Of a stretch of DNA of 64,000 nt, positions 26,618 through 35,759 are shown piece after piece; the stretch's first letter is position 1; each line of letters opens with the position of its first letter. A model generated the notes under the pieces. The model searched no databases and was not told the DNA's origin. It was given only the letters and a program-made list of their open reading frames with translations. The stretch comes from Alphaproteobacteria bacterium MarineAlpha5_Bin5. GTDB taxonomy: Bacteria; Pseudomonadota; Alphaproteobacteria; HIMB59; GCA-002718135. Made by a program: the position numbers and the translations under genes. Location: the NCBI GenBank assembly GCA_002938205.1, contig PTKZ01000001.1, positions 62,001-126,000 of the forward strand. The letters run 5' to 3'.

Positions 26618-27166
26618 TTAAAAATGTCTTAATCCTGATTTTAGGTAATCATATCCAGTATATAAAGTTAATAATGCCGCAATCCATAGTGAGATTTTAC
26701 CTATTAAGATTATGGGTAAAATTGTAATACCACTTTCACTTAATATTAATAAAGCAAGGGCAATGAGCTGAATGCCTGTTTTAATTTTTGCAATTCTTGA
26801 GGCTGGCACACTAACTTTTATTCCTGCTAAATATTCTCTTAAGCCAGATACTGCTATTTCCCTAAGCAATATTATTAGTGCAGGTATTGTGTCCCAATCT
26901 GCTATCACTTCTTTAGATGTCAGTATTAATATTACCGCTGAAACAAGTAATTTATCTGCAATTGGATCAAGAAAAGTTCCAAAATTTGTTATTTCATTTC
27001 TAATTCTCGCTAAATACCCATCAAAATAATCAGTTATACTAGCTACACAAAAAAGAATGAAAGCTATCCAACCATAAAAAGGTTCTTTCATATATATGCA
27101 AATAACAATTATTGGGATTACTATTATTCTTGCGAGTGTTAAAAAATTAGAAATATTATATTTCAT
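26618..27166 (-). CDS. pgsA: CDP-diacylglycerol-glycerol-3-phosphate 3-phosphatidyltransferase PgsA
   Basis: PgsA makes phosphatidylglycerophosphate, the precursor of phosphatidylglycerol and cardiolipin, in the inner membrane. The CDP-alcohol phosphotransferase motif D-G-x2-A-R-x8-G-x3-D-x3-D is visible in ITDYFDGYLARIRNEITNFG followed by TFLDPIADK. There are about five membrane helices in 182 residues, which is the normal size. It lies between uvrC (27 bases upstream) and moaD, a classical alphaproteobacterial order uvrC-pgsA-moaD-moaE. Confidence 0.95.
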   Translation of the reverse strand: MKYNISNFLTLARIIVIPIIVICIYMKEPFYGWIAFILFCVASITDYFDGYLARIRNEITNFGTFLDPIADKLLVSAVILILTSKEVIADWDTIPALIILLREIAVSGLREYLAGIKVSVPASRIAKIKTGIQLIALALLILSESGITILPIILIGKISLWIAALLTLYTGYDYLKSGLRHF

Positions 27167-27193
27167 AATTTTTTTTAAATTAAGTATTTATTA

Positions 27194-29080
27194 TTAGCTA
27201 TTAAAAAATTCATATATTTCTTCTATTTTTTTCATAGGAATTTTATTAATTTTGCTCAATTCTTGCAATGTAGCTGTTTTTATCTTTTCCACACTTCCAA
27301 AATGCTTCATTAAAATTTTTTTTCTTTTTGGGCCAATACCCTTTAAATCATCGAAAACGGATCTTATTGCATCCTTTGATCTTTTTTTTCGATGCGAAGT
27401 AATAGCAAATCTATGAGCTTCATCTCGTAAGCGTTGAATAAAATGTAAAAGTGGATCATTGGGTTTTAGATTAATATTCTTGTTTATTGTATGGATAATT
27501 TCTCTACCACTATTTCGATTTATTCCTTTAGCAATACTTATTAAATTAATTTTTTCTAAATTAAATTTTTTTAATATTTCTAAGCCTATATTTAATTGAC
27601 CTTTTCCTCCATCAATTATGATTAATTCAGGAATAATAAAATCTTTGTCAAATTTAATTTTTTTCAATCTTCTAGTTAATACTTCTTTCATCATATAATA
27701 ATCATCAATTTTTGAAGAATTATTAGATGATGAATCAAAGCGAATATTATATTTTCTATAATATTTTGGACTTAATCCATCTCTATTTGCAACAATCATT
27801 ACCCCTATAGCATTTTTTCCAAACGTATGACTATTGTCATAAATCTCTATTCTATTTAACAATTGATCAATTTTTAAGAGTTTTGAGAGTTTGTCCAATG
27901 CTAAGTGATGAGTTTCCAGGCTTGATTTTTTTAACTTAATACTTTCTAAAGCATTTTTTTCTGCAAGTAATATATGCTGCAGCTTCTCTCCTGATTTAGG
28001 TTCAAGAATTTTTACTTTATAATTATTTTTTATATTAAGTATTTTTTCTACTTCTTTAAAAAGAAGATTTGAGAGATTAATTAGTATTTTAGGTGGAGCA
28101 TCCTTGTTAGAGTAAAATTGATATAAAAATGATTCAAGAATTTCATTTTCTTGAGCAGTATCTTCATGTGAAGGAAAAAAAGATTTGTTGCCATAATTAC
28201 TACCATTTCTATAAAATTTGCCATGAATGCAGCTTTTTCCATCTAACATTTTTATAGCAAAAATATCTATATTGCGCATATCTTTTATATATACTGATTG
28301 ATATTTCTGAATTTGATTTATCGATTTTATTCTATCACGCAATCTTGCAGCTTCTTCATACATTCTATTTTTACTTGCGAGTTTCATTTTAGAAGTTAAT
28401 TTTTTTTCAATTTTTTTTGTATTTCCACTGAGAAATTTTTTTGAATCTTCTATGCTTTCTTGATATTTTTTTTCGTCTATAAAACCAACACATGGGGCAC
28501 TACATCTCTTAATGTCATACAGCAAACAAGGACGTGAACGATTTTTAAATATTCCCTCCGGACAACTTCTTAACAAAAATGCTTTTTGAAGAGCTATTAA
28601 TGTATAATCAGCAACAGATGGAGAGACAAAAGGCCCAAAATAATCTCCCTTAAACTTTTTTAATCCTCTATATTTTTGTAATCGGGGAAAAGAAAATTCT
28701 TTATTAATTAGTATATAAGGAAAAGATTTATCATCCCTTAAAATTATATTAAATTTTGGTTTATGCCTTTTGATTAAATTACATTCTAATAATAATGCTT
28801 CAATTTCAGTATTTGTAACAAAAAAATTCATCTTCCTAGTCAAGCTTACCATTCTTTGTAATCGACGAGTGAGGTTATTTAGGGATGTGTAATTTATGAC
28901 TCTTTTGGAAAGATTTTTTGCTTTACCGATGTATAAAATCTTTCCATCTTCATCTTCCATCTGATACACACCTGGTTGACCAGGTAATGTTTTGGCAATA
29001 AATTTAATAATTTTCTGACCTTTTAAATTATTAACAATATTTTCTTGAATAAAAGCAGGAGTTTTATTTTTTTTTATCAT
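27194..29080 (-). CDS. uvrC: Excinuclease ABC subunit C
   Basis: UvrC makes the dual incisions in nucleotide excision repair. The 628-residue protein has an N-terminal GIY-YIG nuclease (LPGQPGVYQMEDEDGKILYI, then GKAKNLSKRV), a central zinc/cysteine region (SCPEGIFKNRSRPCLLYDIK), a UVR motif near residue 220 (KNRMYEEAARLRDRI), an RNase H-like C-terminal nuclease (IEIYDNSHTFG, IIDGGKGQLN) and a helix-hairpin-helix pair at the end (LKGIGPKRKKILMKHFGS). It heads the operon with pgsA, moaD and moaE, and is divergent from xsc. Confidence 0.97.
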   Translation of the reverse strand: MIKKNKTPAFIQENIVNNLKGQKIIKFIAKTLPGQPGVYQMEDEDGKILYIGKAKNLSKRVINYTSLNNLTRRLQRMVSLTRKMNFFVTNTEIEALLLECNLIKRHKPKFNIILRDDKSFPYILINKEFSFPRLQKYRGLKKFKGDYFGPFVSPSVADYTLIALQKAFLLRSCPEGIFKNRSRPCLLYDIKRCSAPCVGFIDEKKYQESIEDSKKFLSGNTKKIEKKLTSKMKLASKNRMYEEAARLRDRIKSINQIQKYQSVYIKDMRNIDIFAIKMLDGKSCIHGKFYRNGSNYGNKSFFPSHEDTAQENEILESFLYQFYSNKDAPPKILINLSNLLFKEVEKILNIKNNYKVKILEPKSGEKLQHILLAEKNALESIKLKKSSLETHHLALDKLSKLLKIDQLLNRIEIYDNSHTFGKNAIGVMIVANRDGLSPKYYRKYNIRFDSSSNNSSKIDDYYMMKEVLTRRLKKIKFDKDFIIPELIIIDGGKGQLNIGLEILKKFNLEKINLISIAKGINRNSGREIIHTINKNINLKPNDPLLHFIQRLRDEAHRFAITSHRKKRSKDAIRSVFDDLKGIGPKRKKILMKHFGSVEKIKTATLQELSKINKIPMKKIEEIYEFFNS

Positions 29081-29185
29081 TAGTTATAGTTTATTATCTA
29101 GATTATGATTTAAATTTATTATAGTTCAATTTTGTAATTATAAATAATTTTATATTAAGTTAACTATTAAATTGGAGAAATAAAT

Positions 29186-30955
29186 ATGGCAAAAATGACA
29201 ACTGAGGAAGCATTTATAAAAGTATTGCAAATGCACGGAATACAACACTCTTTTGGTATAATAGGGTCTGCATTTATGCCAATCTCTGATTTATTTCCAA
29301 AAGCTGGAATTACATTTTGGGATGTAGCTCACGAATCAAATGGCGGAATAATGGCGGATGGATATACTCGTTCAACCGGAAAAATTGCAATGTGTATAGC
29401 ACAAAATGGGCCAGGAATAACTGGCCTTGTAACACCTATTAAAACAGCATATTGGAATCATACACCCATGCTTCTTGTAACACCTCAAGCTGCAAATAAA
29501 ACAATGGGACAAGGTGGATTTCAAGAAGTTGAGCAAATGAATTTATTTAAAGATATGGTGTGTTATCAGGAAGAGGTACGAGATCCATCCCGTATGGCAG
29601 AAGTTCTTAATAGAGTAATTTTAAAATCAATTAGGGGCTCAGCGCCTGCACAGATTAATGTGCCAAGAGATTTTTGGACTCAGGTAATTGATATTGAATT
29701 ACCAACAATTATTGAATTTGAAAGACCTTCAGGAGGAGTAGAGGCAATTAAAAAAGCTTCAGATCTATTATCTAAAGCAAAATTTCCTGTAATTTTATCT
29801 GGAGCAGGGGTTGTGCTTGCTGATGCAATTGAGGATTGTAAAGCATTAGCAGAAAAACTAGACGCACCTGTTGCTTGCGGTTACCAACATAATGACAGTT
29901 TTCCAGGCAAACATCCTTTAGCAGTTGGTCCACTTGGATACAATGGATCAAAAGCAGCAATGGAAATAATTTCAAAAGCAGATGTTGTACTTGCTTTAGG
30001 CACACGACTTAATCCTTTTTCTACACTTCCAGGATATGGCATTGATTATTGGCCAAAGAATGCAGAGATTATACAGGTTGATATTAATTCAGATAGGATT
30101 GGCTTAACTAAAAAAGTAGCAGTTGGCATTTGTGGCGATGCTAAATTAGTAGTTAAGCAAATATTATCTCAATTGGAATCGACAGCAGGTGATGAAGGGA
30201 GAGATGAAAGAAAAAATTTAATTCATCAAACTAAATCAGCTTGGTTACAAACTTTAACTAGCTTAGACCACGAAGAGGATGATCCAGGTACTACTTGGAA
30301 CAAAGATTCTCGAGAACGTGAGCCAGACAGAATGTCACCACGAATGGCATGGAGAGCTATACAAGCAGGGCTTCCTGAAGATGCTATTATTTCAAGTGAT
30401 ATTGGAAATAATTGTGCAATTGGAAATGCGTATCCAACATTTGAACAAGGAAGAAAGTATCTTGCACCAGGATTATTTGGTCCCTGCGGATATGGCTTTC
30501 CTTCAGTTTTAGGAGCTAAAATAGGATGTCCTGATACACCAGTGGTTGGATTTGCTGGCGATGGAGCGTTTGGAATCAGCATGAGTGAAATGACATCTTG
30601 TAATAGAGATGATTGGCCAAATATTACAATGGTTGTGTTTAGAAATTATCAATGGGGAGCTGAAAAAAGAAATACGATTTTATGGTATCAAAATAATTTT
30701 GTTGGTACAGAGCTAGACCCTAAACTGAGTTATGCAAAAATAGCAGAAGCTTGTGGTTTTAAAGGAGTAAAAGTGCGTACCCAATCAGAATTAACTGAAG
30801 CCATAAAAAAGTCTTGTGTTGATCAAATGAATGGCATTACAACTTTTATAGAAGTTATTTTAAATCAAGAATTAGGTGAGCCATTTAGAAGGGATGCTAT
30901 GAAAGCCCCTGTAGAAGTTGCTGGGATTGATGGTAAAGATACAATTGTTAAATAA
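29186..30955 (+). CDS. xsc: Sulfoacetaldehyde acetyltransferase Xsc
   Basis: Xsc is a ThDP-dependent enzyme that converts sulfoacetaldehyde and phosphate to acetyl phosphate and sulfite, the C-S cleavage step for taurine and isethionate. At 589 residues it matches the family length. The ThDP-activating glutamate lies in AHESNGGIMADGY, and the cofactor motif is GFAGDGAFGISMSEMTSC ending in VVFRN. FGIIGSAFMPISDLFPKAGI is typical of Xsc rather than acetolactate synthase. A strong GGAG ribosome site sits 8 bases upstream. Its partners here are a GMC dehydrogenase, a TRAP transporter, AprBA for sulfite, and pta at 62.4 kb. Confidence 0.95.
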   Translation: MAKMTTEEAFIKVLQMHGIQHSFGIIGSAFMPISDLFPKAGITFWDVAHESNGGIMADGYTRSTGKIAMCIAQNGPGITGLVTPIKTAYWNHTPMLLVTPQAANKTMGQGGFQEVEQMNLFKDMVCYQEEVRDPSRMAEVLNRVILKSIRGSAPAQINVPRDFWTQVIDIELPTIIEFERPSGGVEAIKKASDLLSKAKFPVILSGAGVVLADAIEDCKALAEKLDAPVACGYQHNDSFPGKHPLAVGPLGYNGSKAAMEIISKADVVLALGTRLNPFSTLPGYGIDYWPKNAEIIQVDINSDRIGLTKKVAVGICGDAKLVVKQILSQLESTAGDEGRDERKNLIHQTKSAWLQTLTSLDHEEDDPGTTWNKDSREREPDRMSPRMAWRAIQAGLPEDAIISSDIGNNCAIGNAYPTFEQGRKYLAPGLFGPCGYGFPSVLGAKIGCPDTPVVGFAGDGAFGISMSEMTSCNRDDWPNITMVVFRNYQWGAEKRNTILWYQNNFVGTELDPKLSYAKIAEACGFKGVKVRTQSELTEAIKKSCVDQMNGITTFIEVILNQELGEPFRRDAMKAPVEVAGIDGKDTIVK

Positions 30956-30957
30956 TT

Positions 30958-32559
30958 TTATTTTTCAGCAATAATCATATCAGCTGCTTTTTCGGCAATC
31001 ATAATTGTAGGAGCATTAGTATTTCCGGATGTAATATTTGGCATAATTGAAGCATCAACTACTCTTAAATTGTTAATTCCATGAACTTTTAGTGTATCAC
31101 TCACTACTGCAGTATCATCACATCCCATTTTACAAGTTCCAACTGGATGAAAAATAGTTTGAGCATAATCACTAGCTGCTTTGATAATTTCTTCATCGTC
31201 TTGAAATTGTATGCCAGGTCTATATTCTTCAGGTTGATATTTTCTAAATGTTTTGCTTTCAAAAATAATTTTTCGAACAAGTTTAATACTTGCAGCAGCC
31301 ACCTGTCGATCTTCAATAGTTGATAAATAGTTCATCTTAATTTTTGGATATACCCTCGAATCTTTTGAAGTAATATAAACTTCTCCTCGACTTGTAGGCC
31401 TAATATTTGCTACAGTTGGAGTAAAGGCATTGAAGTTATGAAGTTTAGAACCACCTAATTTATCTGTACTAATTGGCTGGACATGAAATTGTAAATTTGG
31501 TGTTGCTCTACTTTCATCACTTTTTGCAAAAGCACATAATTGACTCGCACCCATAGTCATCACCCCTTTTCGTAAGAAAATAAATTCCAAACCAATCATC
31601 ATTTTTCCAAAAAAACTATTAATAGTTTTATTTAATGTTTTAATATTTTTTACTTTGTAGACTGGTCGCAACATTAAGTGATCTTGTAAATTTTTTCCAA
31701 CATTTGGATTATGATAAATAATAGGAATGCCTAAATCTTGCAATTTTTTTTGATCACCTATTCCTGAAGTTTGAAGTATATGGGGAGAACCAATTGATCC
31801 AGCAGAAAGTATCACTTCTTTATTTGCTTTGATAGTTTTTAATTTATTATTTTTCCAAAAACTAATCCCTGTAGCTTTTTTACCATCAAAATTTATTTTT
31901 TTTAAATGGGCATTAACTTCAATTTTTAAATTCGATCTTTTCTTAATAGGATTAAGATATCCAACGGCAGTACTACAGCGTAATCCATTTTTTTCTGTAA
32001 CTTGAAAATAGTCACATCCAAAATTATCTCCTTTATTAAAATCATTAATTTTAGGAATACCCATTTCAGCAGCAGCATTTCTAAACTCATCTAAAATATC
32101 AAGTTTTATTCTAATATTGGATACTGATAGAGGACCTCCAGTCCCATGAAAGTCATCACTTCCCCTTTCTTGGTCTTCAGATTTTTTAAAATAGGGTAAG
32201 ACATCATCCCATCCCCATCCTTGATTTCCTTGTTGTCTCCAAATGTCATAGTCTTGTGATTGACCTCTGATATAAAGTAGACCATTAATAGAGGAACTTC
32301 CTCCAAGAGTTTTACCTCTTGGATAATTAATTGATCTTCCATTAATTGTGTCGTCTGGCTCGGTTTTAAAACACCAATCAGTCTTAGGGTTGTGCATAGT
32401 TTTATAGTACCCAACCGGAATATGTATCCAAGGATAGTTATCTTTTCCTCCTGCTTCTATTAATAATACTGAAATATTTGGGTTTTTAGTTAATCTATTT
32501 GCTAACACACAACCAGCTGATCCTGCGCCAATAATTATAAAGTCAAAATCCTCAATCAC
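30958..32559 (-). CDS. GMC-family flavin dehydrogenase, candidate isethionate dehydrogenase (IseJ-like)
   Basis: A glucose-methanol-choline oxidoreductase of about 533 residues that oxidises an alcohol with FAD. The FAD loop is FIIIGAGSAGCVLANRL, GMC signature 1 is KTLGGSSSINGLLYIRG, signature 2 is LSAGSIGSPHILQTSGIG, and the catalytic histidine region is TIFHPVGTCKMG near the C terminus. I start at a GTG (32559), which has GAGG five bases upstream and removes 19 unlikely residues of the track ORF. The placement between xsc and a TRAP operon matches isethionate clusters (iseJ, iseKLM). Choline dehydrogenase is the alternative, but no betaine aldehyde dehydrogenase is adjacent. Confidence 0.8.
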   Translation of the reverse strand: MIEDFDFIIIGAGSAGCVLANRLTKNPNISVLLIEAGGKDNYPWIHIPVGYYKTMHNPKTDWCFKTEPDDTINGRSINYPRGKTLGGSSSINGLLYIRGQSQDYDIWRQQGNQGWGWDDVLPYFKKSEDQERGSDDFHGTGGPLSVSNIRIKLDILDEFRNAAAEMGIPKINDFNKGDNFGCDYFQVTEKNGLRCSTAVGYLNPIKKRSNLKIEVNAHLKKINFDGKKATGISFWKNNKLKTIKANKEVILSAGSIGSPHILQTSGIGDQKKLQDLGIPIIYHNPNVGKNLQDHLMLRPVYKVKNIKTLNKTINSFFGKMMIGLEFIFLRKGVMTMGASQLCAFAKSDESRATPNLQFHVQPISTDKLGGSKLHNFNAFTPTVANIRPTSRGEVYITSKDSRVYPKIKMNYLSTIEDRQVAAASIKLVRKIIFESKTFRKYQPEEYRPGIQFQDDEEIIKAASDYAQTIFHPVGTCKMGCDDTAVVSDTLKVHGINNLRVVDASIMPNITSGNTNAPTIMIAEKAADMIIAEK

Positions 32560-32606
32560 AATATCCTCTATTAAAGAAATTAATATCTTAGAACAAGGTT
32601 GTAAAT

Positions 32607-32626
32607 GACTTAGCATATGCTAGGTC
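32607..32626. promoter_or_regulatory. 20-bp near-perfect palindrome, candidate operator of the sulfonate cluster
   Basis: GACTTAGCATATGCTAGGTC reads the same on both strands except at one pair of positions; the inner TAGCATATGCTA is a perfect 12-bp palindrome. It lies in the gap between the GMC dehydrogenase (minus) and the TRAP binding protein (plus), where a shared regulator would act on both. No regulator gene lies next to it in the window. Confidence 0.55.
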
Positions 32627-32654
32627 TTTTTCATCATTAATTTCGGGAGGAAAC

Positions 32655-33752
32655 ATGAAAAAAATACTAAATATAGTTTTGGGCACAGTTGTTGTTTTAG
32701 GATTTATGACTGTATCTTCAAAAGCTAAAACACTTAAATGTCAAACTGTTTTGAATGCTAAAAGTGATGAAGCAAGACTATTAAAAGAAGAGTTCACAGA
32801 TAGAGTAACATTGTTAACTGGTGGGTCTTTGGAATTTGAAATAATGCCAGCAGGTACAGTTGTTGGTGGTAAAGAAACACTAGATGCTATTGATAAAGGT
32901 TTAATCGATTGTGGTTTTGCTTGGACTCACTATTGGTCAGGAGAACATCCTGCGGCAATGCTTTTTGGTTCACCTGTAGCAGGTGGCGGTGTAGGCATTG
33001 ATAATCTTGCTTTTTTATCTTGGTTTAATGCTGCTGGTGGAAAAGAATTATACGAACAGCTTTGGGATGAAATGGGTAGAGACATAAAAGGTTTTATGCT
33101 TCAACCTGTTGGACCAGAAGCTCTTGGTTGGTTTAAAGAACCAATTAATAGCATGGAAGATTTCAGAAAATATCGTTTTAGAACTCCTCCAGGCATACCA
33201 GGCCAAACATATAAAGATATTGGTATTGCATCAGTAGCAATGGGCGGAGGCGATATCCTTCCTGCACTTGAAGCTGGTACAATTGATGCAGCAGAATGGT
33301 GTTGTCCAAAACCTGACAGTGTATTTGGTTTTCAAAAAGTATTAAAACACTATTACCTTCAAGGTTTACACCAAGTTGTTGTAAATGCAGATTTTTATAT
33401 GAACGGTACTCTATATGATAGTTTAACCGATCATGAAAAAGCTTCATTACAGGTAGCAGCTGATGCATCATTGATGTTAACTTTATCTGATAGAATTTAT
33501 GAAAATGGAAAAGCACTTAGAATGTTAACAGAAGAAGCTGGTGTTATACTACATGATACACCAACCGATTATTTTTCTGAATACATGGCGGCAGCTTTAG
33601 CAACTCTAAATAAAAATGCTGAAGAAAATGAATTTTTTAATGAAGTTTATACTTCTATGAAAGATTTTGCAGATATTGCTGTTCCATTCTGGAGTGGTGC
33701 GCAAATGTCTAATGCTAAATTAGGTATGGCTCACGCTGCAACACTAAAATAA
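32655..33752 (+). CDS. dctP: TRAP transporter substrate-binding protein (DctP family)
   Basis: Periplasmic solute-binding component of a TRAP uptake system, 365 residues. The N terminus is a signal peptide (MKKILNIVLGTVVVLGFMTV, cleavage near SSKA). The DctP-family arginine that binds the carboxylate or sulfonate group lies in YRFRTPPGIPGQ, and LPALEAGTIDAAEWCCP is the family hinge region. A very strong GGGAGG ribosome site is 5 bases upstream. A terminator hairpin separates it from the membrane subunits, so the binding protein should be made in excess. Context suggests isethionate or taurine; dicarboxylates are not excluded. Confidence 0.9.
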   Translation: MKKILNIVLGTVVVLGFMTVSSKAKTLKCQTVLNAKSDEARLLKEEFTDRVTLLTGGSLEFEIMPAGTVVGGKETLDAIDKGLIDCGFAWTHYWSGEHPAAMLFGSPVAGGGVGIDNLAFLSWFNAAGGKELYEQLWDEMGRDIKGFMLQPVGPEALGWFKEPINSMEDFRKYRFRTPPGIPGQTYKDIGIASVAMGGGDILPALEAGTIDAAEWCCPKPDSVFGFQKVLKHYYLQGLHQVVVNADFYMNGTLYDSLTDHEKASLQVAADASLMLTLSDRIYENGKALRMLTEEAGVILHDTPTDYFSEYMAAALATLNKNAEENEFFNEVYTSMKDFADIAVPFWSGAQMSNAKLGMAHAATLK

Positions 33753-33764
33753 TTTAATATAAAT

Positions 33765-33790
33765 AAAGAGCGGACTAGTTTCCGCTCTTT
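33765..33790 (+). terminator. Intrinsic (attenuating) terminator between TRAP dctP and dctQ
   Basis: Perfect 10-bp stem AAAGAGCGGA / TCCGCTCTTT with loop CTAGTT, running into TTTTATTCC. It sits 12 bases after the dctP stop and 20 bases before dctQ. Partial readthrough would give more binding protein than permease. Confidence 0.85.
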
Positions 33791-33810
33791 TATTCCTGTA
33801 GAATAAAAAA

Positions 33811-34422
33811 ATGTCAGATAATATTCAAGATTATGATTTAAAGGATGAATTAATTGCAGAAAGAAAAGTTGGGTATTTCAATAAACCAACTGATATGGCA
33901 AATTGGGTTTATAAAACAATTATAAATATTGATAAGTTTAGTTTGTTGATTGGTAAGACAGTGTGCTGGATTACTGTACCTTTATTTTTGTGTATGGCTT
34001 ATGAAGTTATAGCAAGAAAGTTTTTTTTAGCCCCGACTTATTGGGCTTATGACATGAGTAGGTTTTTTTACGGCGCAATGTTTATGATGGGTTCAGGATA
34101 CGCTTTATCAAGAGGTGTTCATATAAGGGCAGATTTTTTATATCGTAATTTTAAAATAAAAACGCAAGGAATAGTTGATTTTTGGTTATACATATTTTTT
34201 TATTTCCCCGGACTGTTTTTCTGTTTGTATATGACTTCCATTTTTGTAATAGAGTCAATTCAACGTGGTGAAAAAGGTATGGATACTGCGTGGATGCCAT
34301 ATCTATGGCCAATTAAATCTTGTTTGTGGATTGGTATTGTATTTTTATTAATCCAAGGAGTATCAGAGTTATTGAAAAGTCACTATGCTATGAAAAATGG
34401 CAAATGGCCTGGTGACGAATGA
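33811..34422 (+). CDS. dctQ: TRAP transporter small permease (DctQ family)
   Basis: The small membrane subunit of the TRAP transporter, 203 residues with four predicted helices (about 47-70, 84-105, 124-147 and 163-185). An N-terminal cytoplasmic stretch of about 45 residues is longer than usual. The family segment YEVIARKFFLAPTYWAYDMS and the following GSGYALSRGVHIRADFLY are typical of DctQ. Its stop overlaps the dctM start by 4 bases, as is usual for these partners. It couples the large subunit to the binding protein. Confidence 0.9.
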   Translation: MSDNIQDYDLKDELIAERKVGYFNKPTDMANWVYKTIINIDKFSLLIGKTVCWITVPLFLCMAYEVIARKFFLAPTYWAYDMSRFFYGAMFMMGSGYALSRGVHIRADFLYRNFKIKTQGIVDFWLYIFFYFPGLFFCLYMTSIFVIESIQRGEKGMDTAWMPYLWPIKSCLWIGIVFLLIQGVSELLKSHYAMKNGKWPGDE

Positions 34423-35753
34423 TTGCAGAATTTATTAGTCCAGAAATATTAGGAATTTTTTTAATAGCAGTAATGCTATTTTCAATTTTTATTGGTTTTC
34501 CTATTTCGTTTACTTTAATTTTTCTCGGTTTTGTTTTTGGATATTTAGGGTTTGGAAAATTAGTTTTTTATTTAATGACATTGCAATTTTCCATGGTCAT
34601 GACGGAACAAACATTAGCCGCAGTACCACTTTTTGTTTTTATGGGGATTATGATGGAACAGGCAGGATTGATGGAAAGATTGTTTGCCTCCGTTCAAATG
34701 ATGCTTTCTCGGGTAAGAGGATCATTGTTTTATGCAGTACTTTTTGTTTCAATAATTTTTGCAGCAGCAACCGGTATTGTTGGTGCTTCAGTAACAATAC
34801 TAGGAATAATGGCTGCAAAGTCTATGAATAGATCTGGGTACGATGTCAGATTAGCTGCTGGAACTATTACAGCTGGTGGAACATTGGGAATTTTAATTCC
34901 TCCAAGTATTATGCTTGTTGTAATGGGTCCAATAATGGAAATACCTGTTACAGATCTTTTTGCAGCAGCAATTATTCCAGGAATTATGTTAGCTGTCCTC
35001 TATGCTGGCTACACTACAATTAGATGTTATTTAGATCCTTCTCTTGGGCCAATTGTACCTGAAGAAGATAGAGAAAAAGATATCAAAGTTGTTATTTATG
35101 AATTTTTTATGGGATTAGTCCCACCAGCGTTGCTAGTTTTTTCTGCGCTTGGAAGTATTTTATTGGGACTTGCTACTCCAACTGAAGCTGCAGGATGTGG
35201 CGCTCTTGGTTCTATCCTTTTAGCACTTGCCTATCGTAAATTAACATTAGAAAAATTAAAAGAAGGTTTAATCAAAACTTTAGAGATAACCGCTTTAATT
35301 ATGCTTTTAGTTGCCGCATCCAATTTTTTTGGAGCTGTTTTTGCAAGATTAGGAACTCCTACAATGATCACTGATTTTCTATTAAATTTAGAGGTAAATA
35401 GGTATTTAATTTTAATAATAGTTATGGGAATGATTTTTTTATTAGGTTGGCCTCTAGAATGGGTTCCAATTGTTTTAATAGTTGTGCCAATTATACTGCC
35501 TTTAATAGAAGGTTTAGACTTTAATCTTATTTGGTTTGCAATTCTTGTAGCAGTTAATTTACAGACAGCATGGCTGTCACCTCCTGTAGCACTATCAGCC
35601 TATTTTTTAAAGGGGGTTGTGCCTGAATGGGATTTAAAAGATATTTATATAGGAATGATGCAATTTATGGTTATTCAAGTTATTGGATTAACCTTAATTA
35701 TAATTTTTCCTCAAATTGCTTTGTGGCTCCCTTATTTTATTTACGGGAGTTAA
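34419..35753 (+). CDS. dctM: TRAP transporter large permease (DctM family)
   Basis: The large TRAP subunit, which forms the sodium-coupled transport path. The 444-residue protein has about 12 hydrophobic segments and typical signatures: LAAVPLFVFMGIMMEQAG, AGGTLGILIPPSIMLVVMG and LGLATPTEAAGCGALGSI, the last with the sodium/substrate-site TPTEAA. Together with dctP and dctQ it makes a complete tripartite system. The antiporter gene follows after 6 bases and may be part of the operon. Confidence 0.93.
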   Translation: MIAEFISPEILGIFLIAVMLFSIFIGFPISFTLIFLGFVFGYLGFGKLVFYLMTLQFSMVMTEQTLAAVPLFVFMGIMMEQAGLMERLFASVQMMLSRVRGSLFYAVLFVSIIFAAATGIVGASVTILGIMAAKSMNRSGYDVRLAAGTITAGGTLGILIPPSIMLVVMGPIMEIPVTDLFAAAIIPGIMLAVLYAGYTTIRCYLDPSLGPIVPEEDREKDIKVVIYEFFMGLVPPALLVFSALGSILLGLATPTEAAGCGALGSILLALAYRKLTLEKLKEGLIKTLEITALIMLLVAASNFFGAVFARLGTPTMITDFLLNLEVNRYLILIIVMGMIFLLGWPLEWVPIVLIVVPIILPLIEGLDFNLIWFAILVAVNLQTAWLSPPVALSAYFLKGVVPEWDLKDIYIGMMQFMVIQVIGLTLIIIFPQIALWLPYFIYGS

Positions 35754-35759
35754 CTATTT

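Noticed and set aside
30226-30582. 118-aa minus-strand ORF inside xsc
   Set aside because: It lies entirely within xsc in another frame, has no family pattern and no ribosome site; it is a shadow of a strongly supported gene. The other short ORFs listed inside known genes were rejected for the same reason.
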